Below, piece after piece: positions 44,154 to 52,928 of a stretch of DNA of 64,000 nucleotides. The translations under genes and the position numbers were made by a program. The notes beneath the pieces are model-generated. The model was given only the letters and a program-made list of their open reading frames with translations, was not told the origin of the DNA and searched no databases. Positions within the stretch are counted from its first letter, which is position 1; the number at the start of each line of letters is the position of its first letter. Source of the stretch: Chitinophagaceae bacterium (lineage in GTDB: Bacteria > Bacteroidota > Bacteroidia > Chitinophagales > Chitinophagaceae); NCBI GenBank assembly GCA_023957575.1, contig JAMLGU010000011.1:36060-100059 (forward strand), read 5' to 3'.

Positions 44154-44711
44154 TTATTTTAGTTTTCTGATGAAGTCTGCAACCTCGGGAGAGTCATAAT
44201 TAGCTTTTCTAATGTTGAATTCTTTGATGGATTCCCAAGCCGCCAAAGCTTCCTTACATTTAATCGAAGTAGGCTTGATTACATACAGTACGTATAATCC
44301 ACCCCCGGCATTAGGACAGGTAAGACATACTAAAACGTCTCTACAAGTAGCGTTGGCTTGCGCCAGCCAAGTACTGTAATGTGCATTGTAATAATCCTTA
44401 ATTTCTTTCCAGCAACCTTTGAAAGGATCCGCTGGAGTCACTGGGCCTACCGGCAAAAATATATTATTGCTTTGTGATGCCTTACGCACCATGTAACCTT
44501 CCTTATTATCAAAAGCGGCTTTAAGTTCATCATTTGATCCAACAATGATGGCTCCTTCGCTTTCACCCTTTTCATTTACAAATAGTGATTTACCGGCAAA
44601 TTGCTGGGTTGATACAGTTTCTTCATTAACCGGAATTTCTTGTTTTTGGCAGCTTAAAATTCCAATTACTAATAAAATAATGATACTGCTGATTGTAATA
44701 CTCTTTTTCAT
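44154..44711 (-). CDS. hypothetical lipoprotein
   Basis: A 185-residue protein with a lipoprotein signal (LVIGILSC, Cys21). The mature part has four further cysteines: one in FKGCWKE, then CRDVLVCLTC, and one in IKCKE, suggesting disulfides outside the cytoplasm. I recognise no family. It is flanked by convergent genes and its own hairpin and has no obvious operon partner. Confidence 0.7.
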   Translation of the reverse strand: MKKSITISSIIILLVIGILSCQKQEIPVNEETVSTQQFAGKSLFVNEKGESEGAIIVGSNDELKAAFDNKEGYMVRKASQSNNIFLPVGPVTPADPFKGCWKEIKDYYNAHYSTWLAQANATCRDVLVCLTCPNAGGGLYVLYVIKPTSIKCKEALAAWESIKEFNIRKANYDSPEVADFIRKLK

Positions 44712-45036
44712 AATCGTTGATTTTTATTTTTAAAAAATGTTTGTTTCACCTGTATATCAGCAGTTGAAAAATATTGTTACCCCCTTTTTGAAAAAATTTT
44801 TTATTTTTTTTCAAAAAAGCTTTTTTCGGATGATTTTTTGACAGAAAATATCAAAAAAAACAGATTCAAATAATTGGAAGTATCTTTAACCTCAAGAGAA
44901 AAGCCAATTGCATTTAAAATGAAATTGGCTTTGTTAGACTCAAAATTAAGGAGTAGTTTAATGATTATTCATTTTACAAGCTGACTCACAAGTTAAACTT
45001 GAAATCAGATTAATTCTTCAGTAGAAAATAAATTTT
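44712..45036. other. intergenic region with a hairpin
   Basis: 325 A/T-rich bases between the lipoprotein gene and the anti-sigma-like gene. It includes long A/T homopolymer stretches at 44790-44825 and a perfect hairpin at 44900-44932. No gene is supported. Confidence 0.5.
44900..44932 (-). terminator. terminator of the sigma/anti-sigma operon
   Basis: Perfect 10-bp stem AAAGCCAATT/AATTGGCTTT with a 13-base loop. On the minus strand TTTT follows within the arm and then TCTC. It lies about 105 bases after the anti-sigma-like gene. Confidence 0.6.
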
Positions 45037-45753
45037 TCAGTGCAATTTCTTGATTAATTTCTGTGCACTTGCATAATTCGGGTTGTCTTTCCCCACTTTC
45101 ATTGCGTAGTTTAGCACATCCTTTTTCTTATCTGTTTTATAGGCGCAATAAGCAGCAAAGAAATTGGCTTCATCCTTATAAACCGATGTCCCTTGCGTTA
45201 TTGCATCCAGTATCGGTAATGCACTATCGTAATCTTCAACCTTCATCAGGCAGAGTGCATAAAAATAGGCAGATGTGGCATCGTCGGGCTTGTTTTCATA
45301 TACCGCTTTTAAATAAGGCAGCGCCTCTTTATAATTCTTTTTATTAAAAAGCTGTGCTCCTTTTTTTGTATTATTCTGTACTCCTCTTACCACAGCATTT
45401 GGATAATCTGGTAATTGAAAGTTATTAATATTGGGTGAGAGAAAAAGAAAATAGGCAATAATGAAAACTGCAGCTACTGAAGCAACAGCGCTAACCCATC
45501 TCATCGAAATCACCCTGCCTTTCTTTTTTTCAGTTTGAAAATAAACAGTTTTAAAATGGTTTAGTGTAGATTTTAAATTACCCAGGTTTTCTTCTGCCCG
45601 AATATGTTTACTGATGATCTGATCGGCAGATTTCCATGCTTCTGCCAATTTTTGTAATTCGGTGTTTTGTGCCAATTCTCTCTCAAACGCCTCCAGATCT
45701 TCACCTTCGAGAGAGCCGTTTAAATAATCAGCTATGTATTCTTCATAATTCAT
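45037..45753 (-). CDS. anti-sigma-like membrane protein with TPR C-terminus
   Basis: A 238-residue single-span protein. The N-terminal cytoplasmic part (about 1-80; MNYEEYIADYLNGSLEGEDL, ERELAQNTEL) resembles the helical region of Bacteroidota anti-sigma factors. A helix follows at about 88-107, then an external TPR-like part (KNYKEALPYLKAVYEN, YDSALPILDAI). It begins 5 bases after the sigma gene stop, which selects ATG 45753. Its likely job is to hold the ECF sigma factor at the membrane and release it on an external signal. Confidence 0.78.
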   Translation of the reverse strand: MNYEEYIADYLNGSLEGEDLEAFERELAQNTELQKLAEAWKSADQIISKHIRAEENLGNLKSTLNHFKTVYFQTEKKKGRVISMRWVSAVASVAAVFIIAYFLFLSPNINNFQLPDYPNAVVRGVQNNTKKGAQLFNKKNYKEALPYLKAVYENKPDDATSAYFYALCLMKVEDYDSALPILDAITQGTSVYKDEANFFAAYCAYKTDKKKDVLNYAMKVGKDNPNYASAQKLIKKLH

Positions 45754-45758
45754 GTGTA

Positions 45759-46304
45759 TTATTTTTTCTGATTTACCAAAGCAATTAACTCCGACATACA
45801 AATAGATTTTTTCTTACGCAGATAGCCGTAACTCACTCCAAGGCTCTCCGCCAATTTTTCCTGAGAAATGCCGGTGTAAGACGCCAGAATAATTTGTTTG
45901 CACCTTTCGCTTATTTTATCCAGCATACGCATCACCAGCGATTCCCGTTCCATCTGTCTCACATGCATTTCTGCATTTTGCTCATCTTCCTTATCAATAA
46001 ATACACCATCTTCTAAATTTGTTACCCCTTGTCGTTGCTTTTTTTGCACCTCATTATACCATTTTCTTTTACATATCAAAAGTAAAAACGCATTTAACGG
46101 GCAGGTTAAGGTAAAATTTTTGTCATAAGCCATTTTGTAAGTATCTATTAAAGCCTCCTGAAATATATCACCGGCTTCTTCTTCATTGGCGCCTCTGGAC
46201 AAAAGGTATTTTTTAATTGACGAAGCATTGTTTTTATAAATTTCATCAATTAGTTTATGATCATTCTCCAGCAGCGCTTTAATATATTTTTGGTCAGGAT
46301 GCAC
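45759..46304 (-). CDS. ECF-type RNA polymerase sigma factor
   Basis: Sigma-70 family, extracytoplasmic-function type, 181 residues. Region 2 shows the core-binding GDIFQEALIDTYKMAY; region 4 ends in a helix-turn-helix SQEKLAESLGVSYGYLRKKK. The anti-sigma-like gene follows after 5 bases. It is transcribed divergently from the PKD-protein/CHAT operon, whose promoter shares the 88-base intergenic region, so these genes are candidate targets. Confidence 0.9.
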   Translation of the reverse strand: MHPDQKYIKALLENDHKLIDEIYKNNASSIKKYLLSRGANEEEAGDIFQEALIDTYKMAYDKNFTLTCPLNAFLLLICKRKWYNEVQKKQRQGVTNLEDGVFIDKEDEQNAEMHVRQMERESLVMRMLDKISERCKQIILASYTGISQEKLAESLGVSYGYLRKKKSICMSELIALVNQKK

Positions 46305-46378
46305 TTTTTTTTATTATATTCAATTTTTGTAAAAATAGGATTATTTCAAAAGGTAACAAATCATAACCAAAATTGATA

Positions 46379-46386
46379 TATGTTTG
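46379..46386 (+). promoter_or_regulatory. -7 promoter element of the PKD-CHAT operon
   Basis: TATGTTTG (TAnnTTTG), 6 bases before ATG 46393. The in-frame TTG 46384 lies within it. Confidence 0.5.
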
Positions 46387-46392
46387 ACTAAT

Positions 46393-48354
46393 ATGGAAAA
46401 AATGAAAATAAAACTCTTCTTTTCGATATTTATTATTGGAGTAGCTCAGGTTTTGTTTGCCCAGTCGGCAGATTCTGTCATTCAAACAACTGAAAATACC
46501 GATGGAATTAAATTCTCAATACCCCTTCGCGAACTTACACAGATACCGGGTGCGCCCAAACCCTTTTATACTTATTTTTGGGATTTTGGCGATGGTCATT
46601 TCAGTACTGAAGCATCTCCAACCCACACTTACAAGGATAATGGAATATATGATTGTTCCTTTTATGCTGTCAACAACTATGATGACGGCAAAAAGCCCAC
46701 AATAAAAAAGAAAAAAATTGAAGTTAAAAATGCCTCCTATCAGGCTTTTCGGCCTTCAGTAGATGAAAAGGATTTTTTTAAAGCAAATGGCATCTTCGAA
46801 ATGCGATATAATTGTATGGCAATGCCCAACGATACCATGCTATTGACCATCGGACTAAAAAATAAGGAATCAATTGCCGCAGGTGGAAAGTTGTTTTTAA
46901 TGCTAAACGAAAAGCTTTATTCTCAAACTTGTTTTGATACCACTTCAATAAGATTGTATAACACAGGCAAAATGGTATTAAATGAAAATCCGATGGAGCA
47001 AATGCTTGCCATCAATAATCTTGAAGTTACTGAAAGCGGCAGCCCCGCGTCTCACACTGTACTAAATTTTTCATCTTCAACAGCATCATCGGCTTTTCAG
47101 CAAGCCCTGCAGATGTATAAAAGTATTTATACCATTGATTTAGATAATTTGGAAGCTAATGAAAGTAAATTTTCATTTGTAGAACTTCATGTTACCCCCG
47201 AAATGGTAAAAGACACAAATGCTACTTTAGTAATGACGGGCGTATATGTGCCGCCTTCCGGGAAAGCAGTAATGCACAAGCTGAACATTCCGGTAGTAAA
47301 TTCACACGATCCCAACAAAATGAATCTTAAAGGGGGCCCATTGGCTTATCGCTTTATTAAGAAGCATCAGGAATTTAATTATAAAGTGCGATTTCAAAAT
47401 ACAGGCGAAGGTCCGGCAAGAAAAGTTGCTCTGGACATCAGCCTTCCCCGAGAGTTTGACATGACCAGTATAAAAATTACGGATATGCACCCTTACTGTC
47501 CGCCTTGCGATAGTCTGGCAGGCATTACAACCGGCTGTTGGGAACTGAAACGAAATGATGACGGAGCGCTTTTTACGTTCAAAGGGATCTACTTGAAAGG
47601 TACTAATCAAAAAGGAGTTCAGGATAAAGACAGTACAAAAGGCTTTATGGAATTTGGTGTACACTCATTGAAGCGACTTGACAAAAAACCCTTTAGAGCC
47701 AGAACGGCTATTTATTTTGACAAAAACGAACCCGTCATTACCAATAATGCAACAGGAAGATTTTTACCGGGCATTTCTCCACTTATCACTGTCGGTTTTG
47801 AGCACCATTCATCAGCAAACAGAAAAAGTTCAGGCAATGGGCTTGTAGCTGGTTTCGGACTTGCTCCCTTAGCGCCTCGCTTACCCTATTTTCAATTTGA
47901 ATTGTTCTATAAAAAAGGAATGAAAACAACCGTAGAAAATATTCATGTAGATAAAGACGGATTTATTTTCATCAAGGAAACAAGAAAAGATTTTATTTAC
48001 GACGGGTATGATTCAGTACTTACCAAAAATATTGATCAGATTAAGTTGGTCCCATTGCATTTCAGATACAACCTAAACAAATATTTTGGTATTGGCGCCG
48101 GCGCTTTAATGTCGGCAGACCTGGGAGGCGAAGAAACGCTCAGTAATTATTACCATCAAAAATCGCAAACCGCCGCATCAAAATATCTGATAAGTAAAAC
48201 TGAAAAAATTAAATTTATGAGCAATTATCGATTCCAGCCGTTTATTGACGTTCAATTGGGACTTGTAAAATGGGGACCGCATCTTGGCGCTCGATATTAT
48301 CCCGGTACAAATAAGAATAGTTTTACCTATTTTTATGCCGGATGGCGTTTTTAA
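46393..48354 (+). CDS. secreted PKD-domain surface protein
   Basis: A 653-residue exported protein with a signal peptide ending LFAQ. Residues about 45-115 form a PKD domain (YTYFWDFGDGHFSTEASPTH). A middle region contains the Bacteroidota DPN.. segment HDPNKMNLKG followed by FNYKVRFQNTGEGPARKVAL, as in DUF7619-like domains. The last 200 residues look like outer-membrane barrel strands (FGIGAGALMSADLGG, ending YFYAGWRF with a C-terminal Phe). Its stop overlaps the start of the TPR-CHAT gene by 13 bases, so the two are translated together. Confidence 0.82.
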   Translation: MEKMKIKLFFSIFIIGVAQVLFAQSADSVIQTTENTDGIKFSIPLRELTQIPGAPKPFYTYFWDFGDGHFSTEASPTHTYKDNGIYDCSFYAVNNYDDGKKPTIKKKKIEVKNASYQAFRPSVDEKDFFKANGIFEMRYNCMAMPNDTMLLTIGLKNKESIAAGGKLFLMLNEKLYSQTCFDTTSIRLYNTGKMVLNENPMEQMLAINNLEVTESGSPASHTVLNFSSSTASSAFQQALQMYKSIYTIDLDNLEANESKFSFVELHVTPEMVKDTNATLVMTGVYVPPSGKAVMHKLNIPVVNSHDPNKMNLKGGPLAYRFIKKHQEFNYKVRFQNTGEGPARKVALDISLPREFDMTSIKITDMHPYCPPCDSLAGITTGCWELKRNDDGALFTFKGIYLKGTNQKGVQDKDSTKGFMEFGVHSLKRLDKKPFRARTAIYFDKNEPVITNNATGRFLPGISPLITVGFEHHSSANRKSSGNGLVAGFGLAPLAPRLPYFQFELFYKKGMKTTVENIHVDKDGFIFIKETRKDFIYDGYDSVLTKNIDQIKLVPLHFRYNLNKYFGIGAGALMSADLGGEETLSNYYHQKSQTAASKYLISKTEKIKFMSNYRFQPFIDVQLGLVKWGPHLGARYYPGTNKNSFTYFYAGWRF

Positions 48355-50957
48355 AATTAAAGAATAAAGCATTCATTATAACAGGCTGCCATTTTGTTTT
48401 ACTGGCAGCCTTCGTTCTTATTGCCCTTGCTTTTAAGAACCAATCGCCCAATAAAATCTTTGAGGAATACAAAAATAGCGATGCTTTAGAAGATTATATA
48501 GTCTTTCTTTTTGAAAATCTGGACAATCAAACCGAAAAATATCTTCACAAAGGAGACTCTGTCCTTAAAACAATCTGGCGCGAACCCGGGAGTGCTGATG
48601 AACAATTGGTTTATTACAATTTGCTGATCAACTATGGATATCATTTGTTGCAAAGTGGCTATATCAGTCAGTCCATCCAATGGTATGAAAAAGCATTGAA
48701 CTACTATCGTCAAAATAATAATCCGAAAGTAAAAAAAGAAATGTATTATGAAGAATTCGTTGCCAAGCCTCTGGCCAATAATTACACCCGCATCGGCGAT
48801 TTTTCTAAAGCTAGGGTGGTTTTAAATGATGCCATCCGATCGGCAACCAATAACCAGGATGTTGATATCATTCCATCACTACATCTCAATCTGGCAACTA
48901 CCTATTTCTGGATGCAAAAATTTGATAGCGTTCAAACTATAGCTGACGCAGGACTACATAATATTCTCAATAACAGCCCTGTCGCCATTGCATTATATAA
49001 CATAAAGACCGAAGCTTTTCTTGAATCAAAGCAAATGGATAGCGCACTTCTATGCAATAAAAAAGCAATTGAAAAATCGGAGGACAAGCTTACAGGATGG
49101 GAAGCCACCACATTTATTAATGCAGCCAAAATTGCCTTAGCAAAAAACAATTACAAAGAAGCATATAGGATTCTGAAAAAAGTTGTAACACAGCATTTTC
49201 AGCTTTCGAGCAGGGAAAAAGCCAAAATATTAGTATTAACCGGCGATGCTTATTTGTCAGGGAAAGCGCCTGCCGAAGCTTTAAAATATTATCGCCAATC
49301 ATTAGAGATGTTCAATTTGCCTCCTGATGGTTTATTTCCCGATTTTACTGTAACAAATGCTTATTACGGTATAGCCAATGCTCTTAGTGAGTATGATGAT
49401 ATTTCTGTTGGTAGTTGGTACGAAAAAGCGATGTTGAACGGATATTATACTCAAATGCTTCTTTCATCATCAATGATGGCATCCAACAGTATTTACGCTG
49501 ATGAACAAAATACCAAAAAGGGACTGAAGTGGCTTTTTGATAAAGCAATAGAAAAGAAAGATGATGATGCCATCAAAAAAATTGCCTGGCTGGCAGCACT
49601 GAATAAAAGCAGAAAATTATTTATTGAACAATTCAGAACCAGCGAGTGGGAAAATGATTCCATCTATCAAAAAAATAAATTACTTTTCGAAGAACTAAAA
49701 AATGAATACGTGCTTCTGGCTCAGGCAGAAACTGAAGAAAAAAAATCGGTTGTCAGAAACAGAATCGAATCTCAGGAATATGATCTACAACTAAAAGAGC
49801 ATAATTTTTCAAGAATCATTAAGATACCTTCTTTCATAAATTTTAAAAGATGGCTGGCTGCTTATTCTACTAACCACACAATCATTTCCTACATTTACTT
49901 TGACTCCGCCTATGGCCGGCTAACATTTAATCAAGGCCAGGCATCAATTGCGCTGATATCCGAAGATTCTCTGGGCAATAGGCTGAATCAATTTGTCAAA
50001 GATTATTTTGACCCGGTCGGTAATCAGTTTGCCAACAATCCCAATCGTTACTTTTTCGAAGCAAATTATTTTTATAAGGTATTTTTATCCGATACTTTAG
50101 AACTACAGCCTTTAGTATTGATTTCGGCTGATGATGCACTCCATAGGTTACCGTTTGAAGCGCTGAGCAAAAAGGAAGACAATCCTGAATTTCTCATCAC
50201 TAAACATGCCTTTATTTATTCTCCGTCACTCATTGCCAACACTTCTGAAAATAATAATACACAGCATTTGAATATTTCGGCATTCAGTTTCAACAAAGAG
50301 CATTTAGGATTTTCTGCCATCCCAAAAGCGAAGGAAGAAATCAGGTATCTGAAGAAGAATTTTAATTCAAGTATTTTTGCAGCTGAAAATGTTTCAAAAT
50401 CGGAATTTTTTGAACGCCTTGAAAATCCCGAAGTCGTACATTTAGCCACTCATGCCGTTGCCACCGACAGTCTGGACCAACCTTTTATAGTACTTAAAGA
50501 TAAACTCTATCTGGGAGAATTACAATACGCCATTATAAAAAGTCCGTTGGTTGTTCTCTCTGCATGTGAAAGTGGCACAGGCAAATTATCTCAGAATGAA
50601 GGCATGCTCAGTTTGGGCAGATCATTTATCAGCAAAGGAGTACCGGGAGTCATTTCTACCCGATGGGAAATTGATGACGACATAGCTCCTCAAATTATGA
50701 TAGATTTTTATCAGCAGCTCAATAAAAGTTATAGTCCCGCAATGGCGCTACAGAAAGCTCAAAAGCAATATGTTTCCGAAGCAAAATCTTTAGCAGCACT
50801 CAATCCGGTGTTGTGGGCAGGTTTCTATTTCCAGGGTGTAGAACAACCACTGATCCTCAGATCTTCAACCCATTTCGGGTGGTGGCTCCTACTTCTCATT
50901 TTACCTGTTTATTTTTTAATAAAATATTTTTTGAAAAAACAAGGTAACAATTTTTGA
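48342..50957 (+). CDS. membrane-anchored TPR-CHAT (caspase-like) protein
   Basis: An 871-residue protein. A membrane helix or signal anchor lies at residues 10-32, TPR-type helical repeats from about 75 to 350 (SQSIQWYEKALNYYRQ, APAEALKYYRQSLEMF), a coiled-coil linker (about 440-500), a CHAT domain (about 560-835) and a second membrane helix (about 846-864). The caspase-like dyad is His704 in LATHAV and Cys742 in LSACESGTG. The catalytic part should lie on the periplasmic side. It overlaps the PKD gene by 13 bases and is followed by the ZU5-like lipoprotein gene. Substrate unknown. Confidence 0.88.
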   Translation: MAFLKLKNKAFIITGCHFVLLAAFVLIALAFKNQSPNKIFEEYKNSDALEDYIVFLFENLDNQTEKYLHKGDSVLKTIWREPGSADEQLVYYNLLINYGYHLLQSGYISQSIQWYEKALNYYRQNNNPKVKKEMYYEEFVAKPLANNYTRIGDFSKARVVLNDAIRSATNNQDVDIIPSLHLNLATTYFWMQKFDSVQTIADAGLHNILNNSPVAIALYNIKTEAFLESKQMDSALLCNKKAIEKSEDKLTGWEATTFINAAKIALAKNNYKEAYRILKKVVTQHFQLSSREKAKILVLTGDAYLSGKAPAEALKYYRQSLEMFNLPPDGLFPDFTVTNAYYGIANALSEYDDISVGSWYEKAMLNGYYTQMLLSSSMMASNSIYADEQNTKKGLKWLFDKAIEKKDDDAIKKIAWLAALNKSRKLFIEQFRTSEWENDSIYQKNKLLFEELKNEYVLLAQAETEEKKSVVRNRIESQEYDLQLKEHNFSRIIKIPSFINFKRWLAAYSTNHTIISYIYFDSAYGRLTFNQGQASIALISEDSLGNRLNQFVKDYFDPVGNQFANNPNRYFFEANYFYKVFLSDTLELQPLVLISADDALHRLPFEALSKKEDNPEFLITKHAFIYSPSLIANTSENNNTQHLNISAFSFNKEHLGFSAIPKAKEEIRYLKKNFNSSIFAAENVSKSEFFERLENPEVVHLATHAVATDSLDQPFIVLKDKLYLGELQYAIIKSPLVVLSACESGTGKLSQNEGMLSLGRSFISKGVPGVISTRWEIDDDIAPQIMIDFYQQLNKSYSPAMALQKAQKQYVSEAKSLAALNPVLWAGFYFQGVEQPLILRSSTHFGWWLLLLILPVYFLIKYFLKKQGNNF

Positions 50958-51011
50958 AAGGAATTGATATACTAACAAAATCAATTTTCCAATAAATCAA
51001 AATTGTTAGTT

Positions 51012-52097
51012 ATGAATGTCAGAGCATTATTAATTGTAATCAGTGTATCAACCGTAATCTTTTCCTGCAAAAAAACAAACGTATCTTTTGAAGTCAAAAC
51101 CAGTGACTTAGAAGATGCTATTCGCTTGGAGAAATTTTTTGCCAGTCATGCCCCACAATATGAAGATTTTACGCTTGACGCAACAGCAGGTGGAACAGTA
51201 AGACTCGCAAACGGTACTGAAATAAACTTCCCTTCCAATTCATTCAGAAAAAGAGATGGCAATATTACCACCGGTAGCATTAAAATAAAAGCTAAAATTA
51301 TTCTGGAGCCTAAAACAATGATTCTTGCAAACAAACCTACAATTGCAGCCAATGGTCAAATGCTGGAATCTTTCGGAGAAATAATTGTATTTGCAACTCA
51401 GGGAAATGATACGCTTGAAATGAGCCCCGCCACCGTTCAAAGACCAGCCACAGTCATTGTTCCCATAGGAACTGCCAATGGCCAGGCGCGGAAAGAAATA
51501 CCTATGTGGAAAGGCGATACCACTATCACTTACACACAAAACGGTTATAATCATGAAAACCAGTCTGTTTCAGTATCTGTTAGCGAACAATACGCAATAG
51601 TTAACGGAATGATATGGGACCAGATAGCAGGTTCAGGTTTTAGTGATGGTTCAAAAAGTACTTTTCCATTGGACGGGCTAAACAACTGGCGCAATTGTGA
51701 TATTTTCTATAATGATCCAAGGCCCAAAACCACCGTTTTAGGTTATTTTGGAGATAAGTTTAATACAGAAACAGGCAATTTCGCAGGTACACACAGCCCC
51801 TCCATATTATTTTTCAAAACCAAAGGAACAAATACGCTCATAAATTTTACACAAATAATTATGACACCTGCTCCGGGCAAAGAAGGATTTTTAAGCTACC
51901 AGAATTCGATTCCTGTGGGGCAGGAAGGTACATTTCTGGCTTTAAGTTCAAAAAATGGAAAGTTTTATGCTGATATGAAACGGGTTACTATACCAGCCCC
52001 TCAAAATGGGAAAAATTATGTCTCTTTTGATTTCAATTTTACAGAAGTAAGTGAATCTCAACTACTAAATATGATTAACCAAATGAGCACCGAATAA
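51012..52097 (+). CDS. ZU5-like domain lipoprotein
   Basis: A 361-residue lipoprotein (lipobox STVIFSC, Cys19). Residues about 55-155 resemble the ZU5-type beta domain found in Bacteroidota surface lipoproteins (GGTVRLANGTEINFPSNSF, ANGQMLESFGEIIVFAT). The C-terminal half is predicted beta-rich and unrecognised. It starts 54 bases after the CHAT gene on the same strand and ends at a strong terminator, so it closes the PKD-CHAT operon. ATG 51012 is taken over the TTG at 51003. Confidence 0.75.
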   Translation: MNVRALLIVISVSTVIFSCKKTNVSFEVKTSDLEDAIRLEKFFASHAPQYEDFTLDATAGGTVRLANGTEINFPSNSFRKRDGNITTGSIKIKAKIILEPKTMILANKPTIAANGQMLESFGEIIVFATQGNDTLEMSPATVQRPATVIVPIGTANGQARKEIPMWKGDTTITYTQNGYNHENQSVSVSVSEQYAIVNGMIWDQIAGSGFSDGSKSTFPLDGLNNWRNCDIFYNDPRPKTTVLGYFGDKFNTETGNFAGTHSPSILFFKTKGTNTLINFTQIIMTPAPGKEGFLSYQNSIPVGQEGTFLALSSKNGKFYADMKRVTIPAPQNGKNYVSFDFNFTEVSESQLLNMINQMSTE

Positions 52098-52122
52098 TCG
52101 GGTCAAAAGAACCGTTATGCTT

Positions 52123-52157
52123 AATAAAAGACTTCTTTCGGGAAGTCTTTTATTTTT
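52123..52157 (+). terminator. terminator of the PKD-CHAT-lipoprotein operon
   Basis: Perfect 13-bp stem AATAAAAGACTTC/GAAGTCTTTTATT with a 6-base loop, ending in a run of T. Confidence 0.9.
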
Positions 52158-52222
52158 TGAAACCAATAAGTGGTTTCTCCTATTATTTTAACTTTAACCA
52201 TAGGATTACTTAAACATTGATT

Positions 52223-52230
52223 TATCTTTG
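52223..52230 (+). promoter_or_regulatory. recR -7 promoter element
   Basis: TATCTTTG; only 4 bases (52231-52234) separate it from ATG 52235, so the mRNA is expected to be leaderless. This excludes TTG 52217 as the start. Confidence 0.65.
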
Positions 52231-52234
52231 CCAG

Positions 52235-52852
52235 ATGCAATTTTCTTCATCATTATTAGAATCAGCAGTGAATGAGTTTTCACGCCTGCCGGGAATAGGC
52301 AAGAAGACTGCACTGCGCTTAGTATTGCATTTACTGAAACAGGACGACCAGCAGGTTCAGCAATTTAGTGAGGTGATTGCACGTATGCGCAAAGAGATAA
52401 GGTTCTGCAAGAGATGCCACAACGTTGCAGATGGAGATTTTTGTTCCATTTGCGCTAACTCCTACCGGCAACAACATACCATTTGTGTGGTAGAAACCAT
52501 CAGAGATGTAATTGCTATTGAAAGCACACAGCAATACAATGGCACTTATCATGTTCTTGGTGGCGTAATTTCTCCTTTGGATGGCATTGGACCTGATCAA
52601 TTGAATATAGAATCCCTTGTACAAAGAATTGAAAATGAAAAGACAGAAGAATTAATCTTCGGCTTAAGTCCAAATATACAAGGAGACACTACTATATATT
52701 ATATTCAAAAGAAAATACAGAGAAACCCCGTCCGAATTACAACTATCGCCCGTGGAATCGCTTTTGGCGGCGAACTGGAATATGCCGATGAACTTACTTT
52801 GGGGCGAAGCCTTCAAAATCGTTTACCCATAGAAAAGTACATGAACCGCTAA
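52235..52852 (+). CDS. recR: recombination protein RecR
   Basis: RecR forms the ring/clamp of the RecFOR pathway that loads RecA on gapped DNA. The 205-residue protein has the helix-hairpin-helix FSRLPGIGKKTALRLVLHLL, the zinc finger CKRCHNVADGDFCSIC, a Toprim domain (VVETIRDVIAIE, HVLGGVISPLDGIGPDQL), and the C-terminal Walker-B-like ARGIAFGGELEYADELTL. Single-gene unit. Confidence 0.96.
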   Translation: MQFSSSLLESAVNEFSRLPGIGKKTALRLVLHLLKQDDQQVQQFSEVIARMRKEIRFCKRCHNVADGDFCSICANSYRQQHTICVVETIRDVIAIESTQQYNGTYHVLGGVISPLDGIGPDQLNIESLVQRIENEKTEELIFGLSPNIQGDTTIYYIQKKIQRNPVRITTIARGIAFGGELEYADELTLGRSLQNRLPIEKYMNR

Positions 52853-52928
52853 GATGATAAAAGTCATCTGCTGTTTTTAAATTTTACTAAACTTTATTTG
52901 TAAATTTACAGATACTAATATACTCTTT

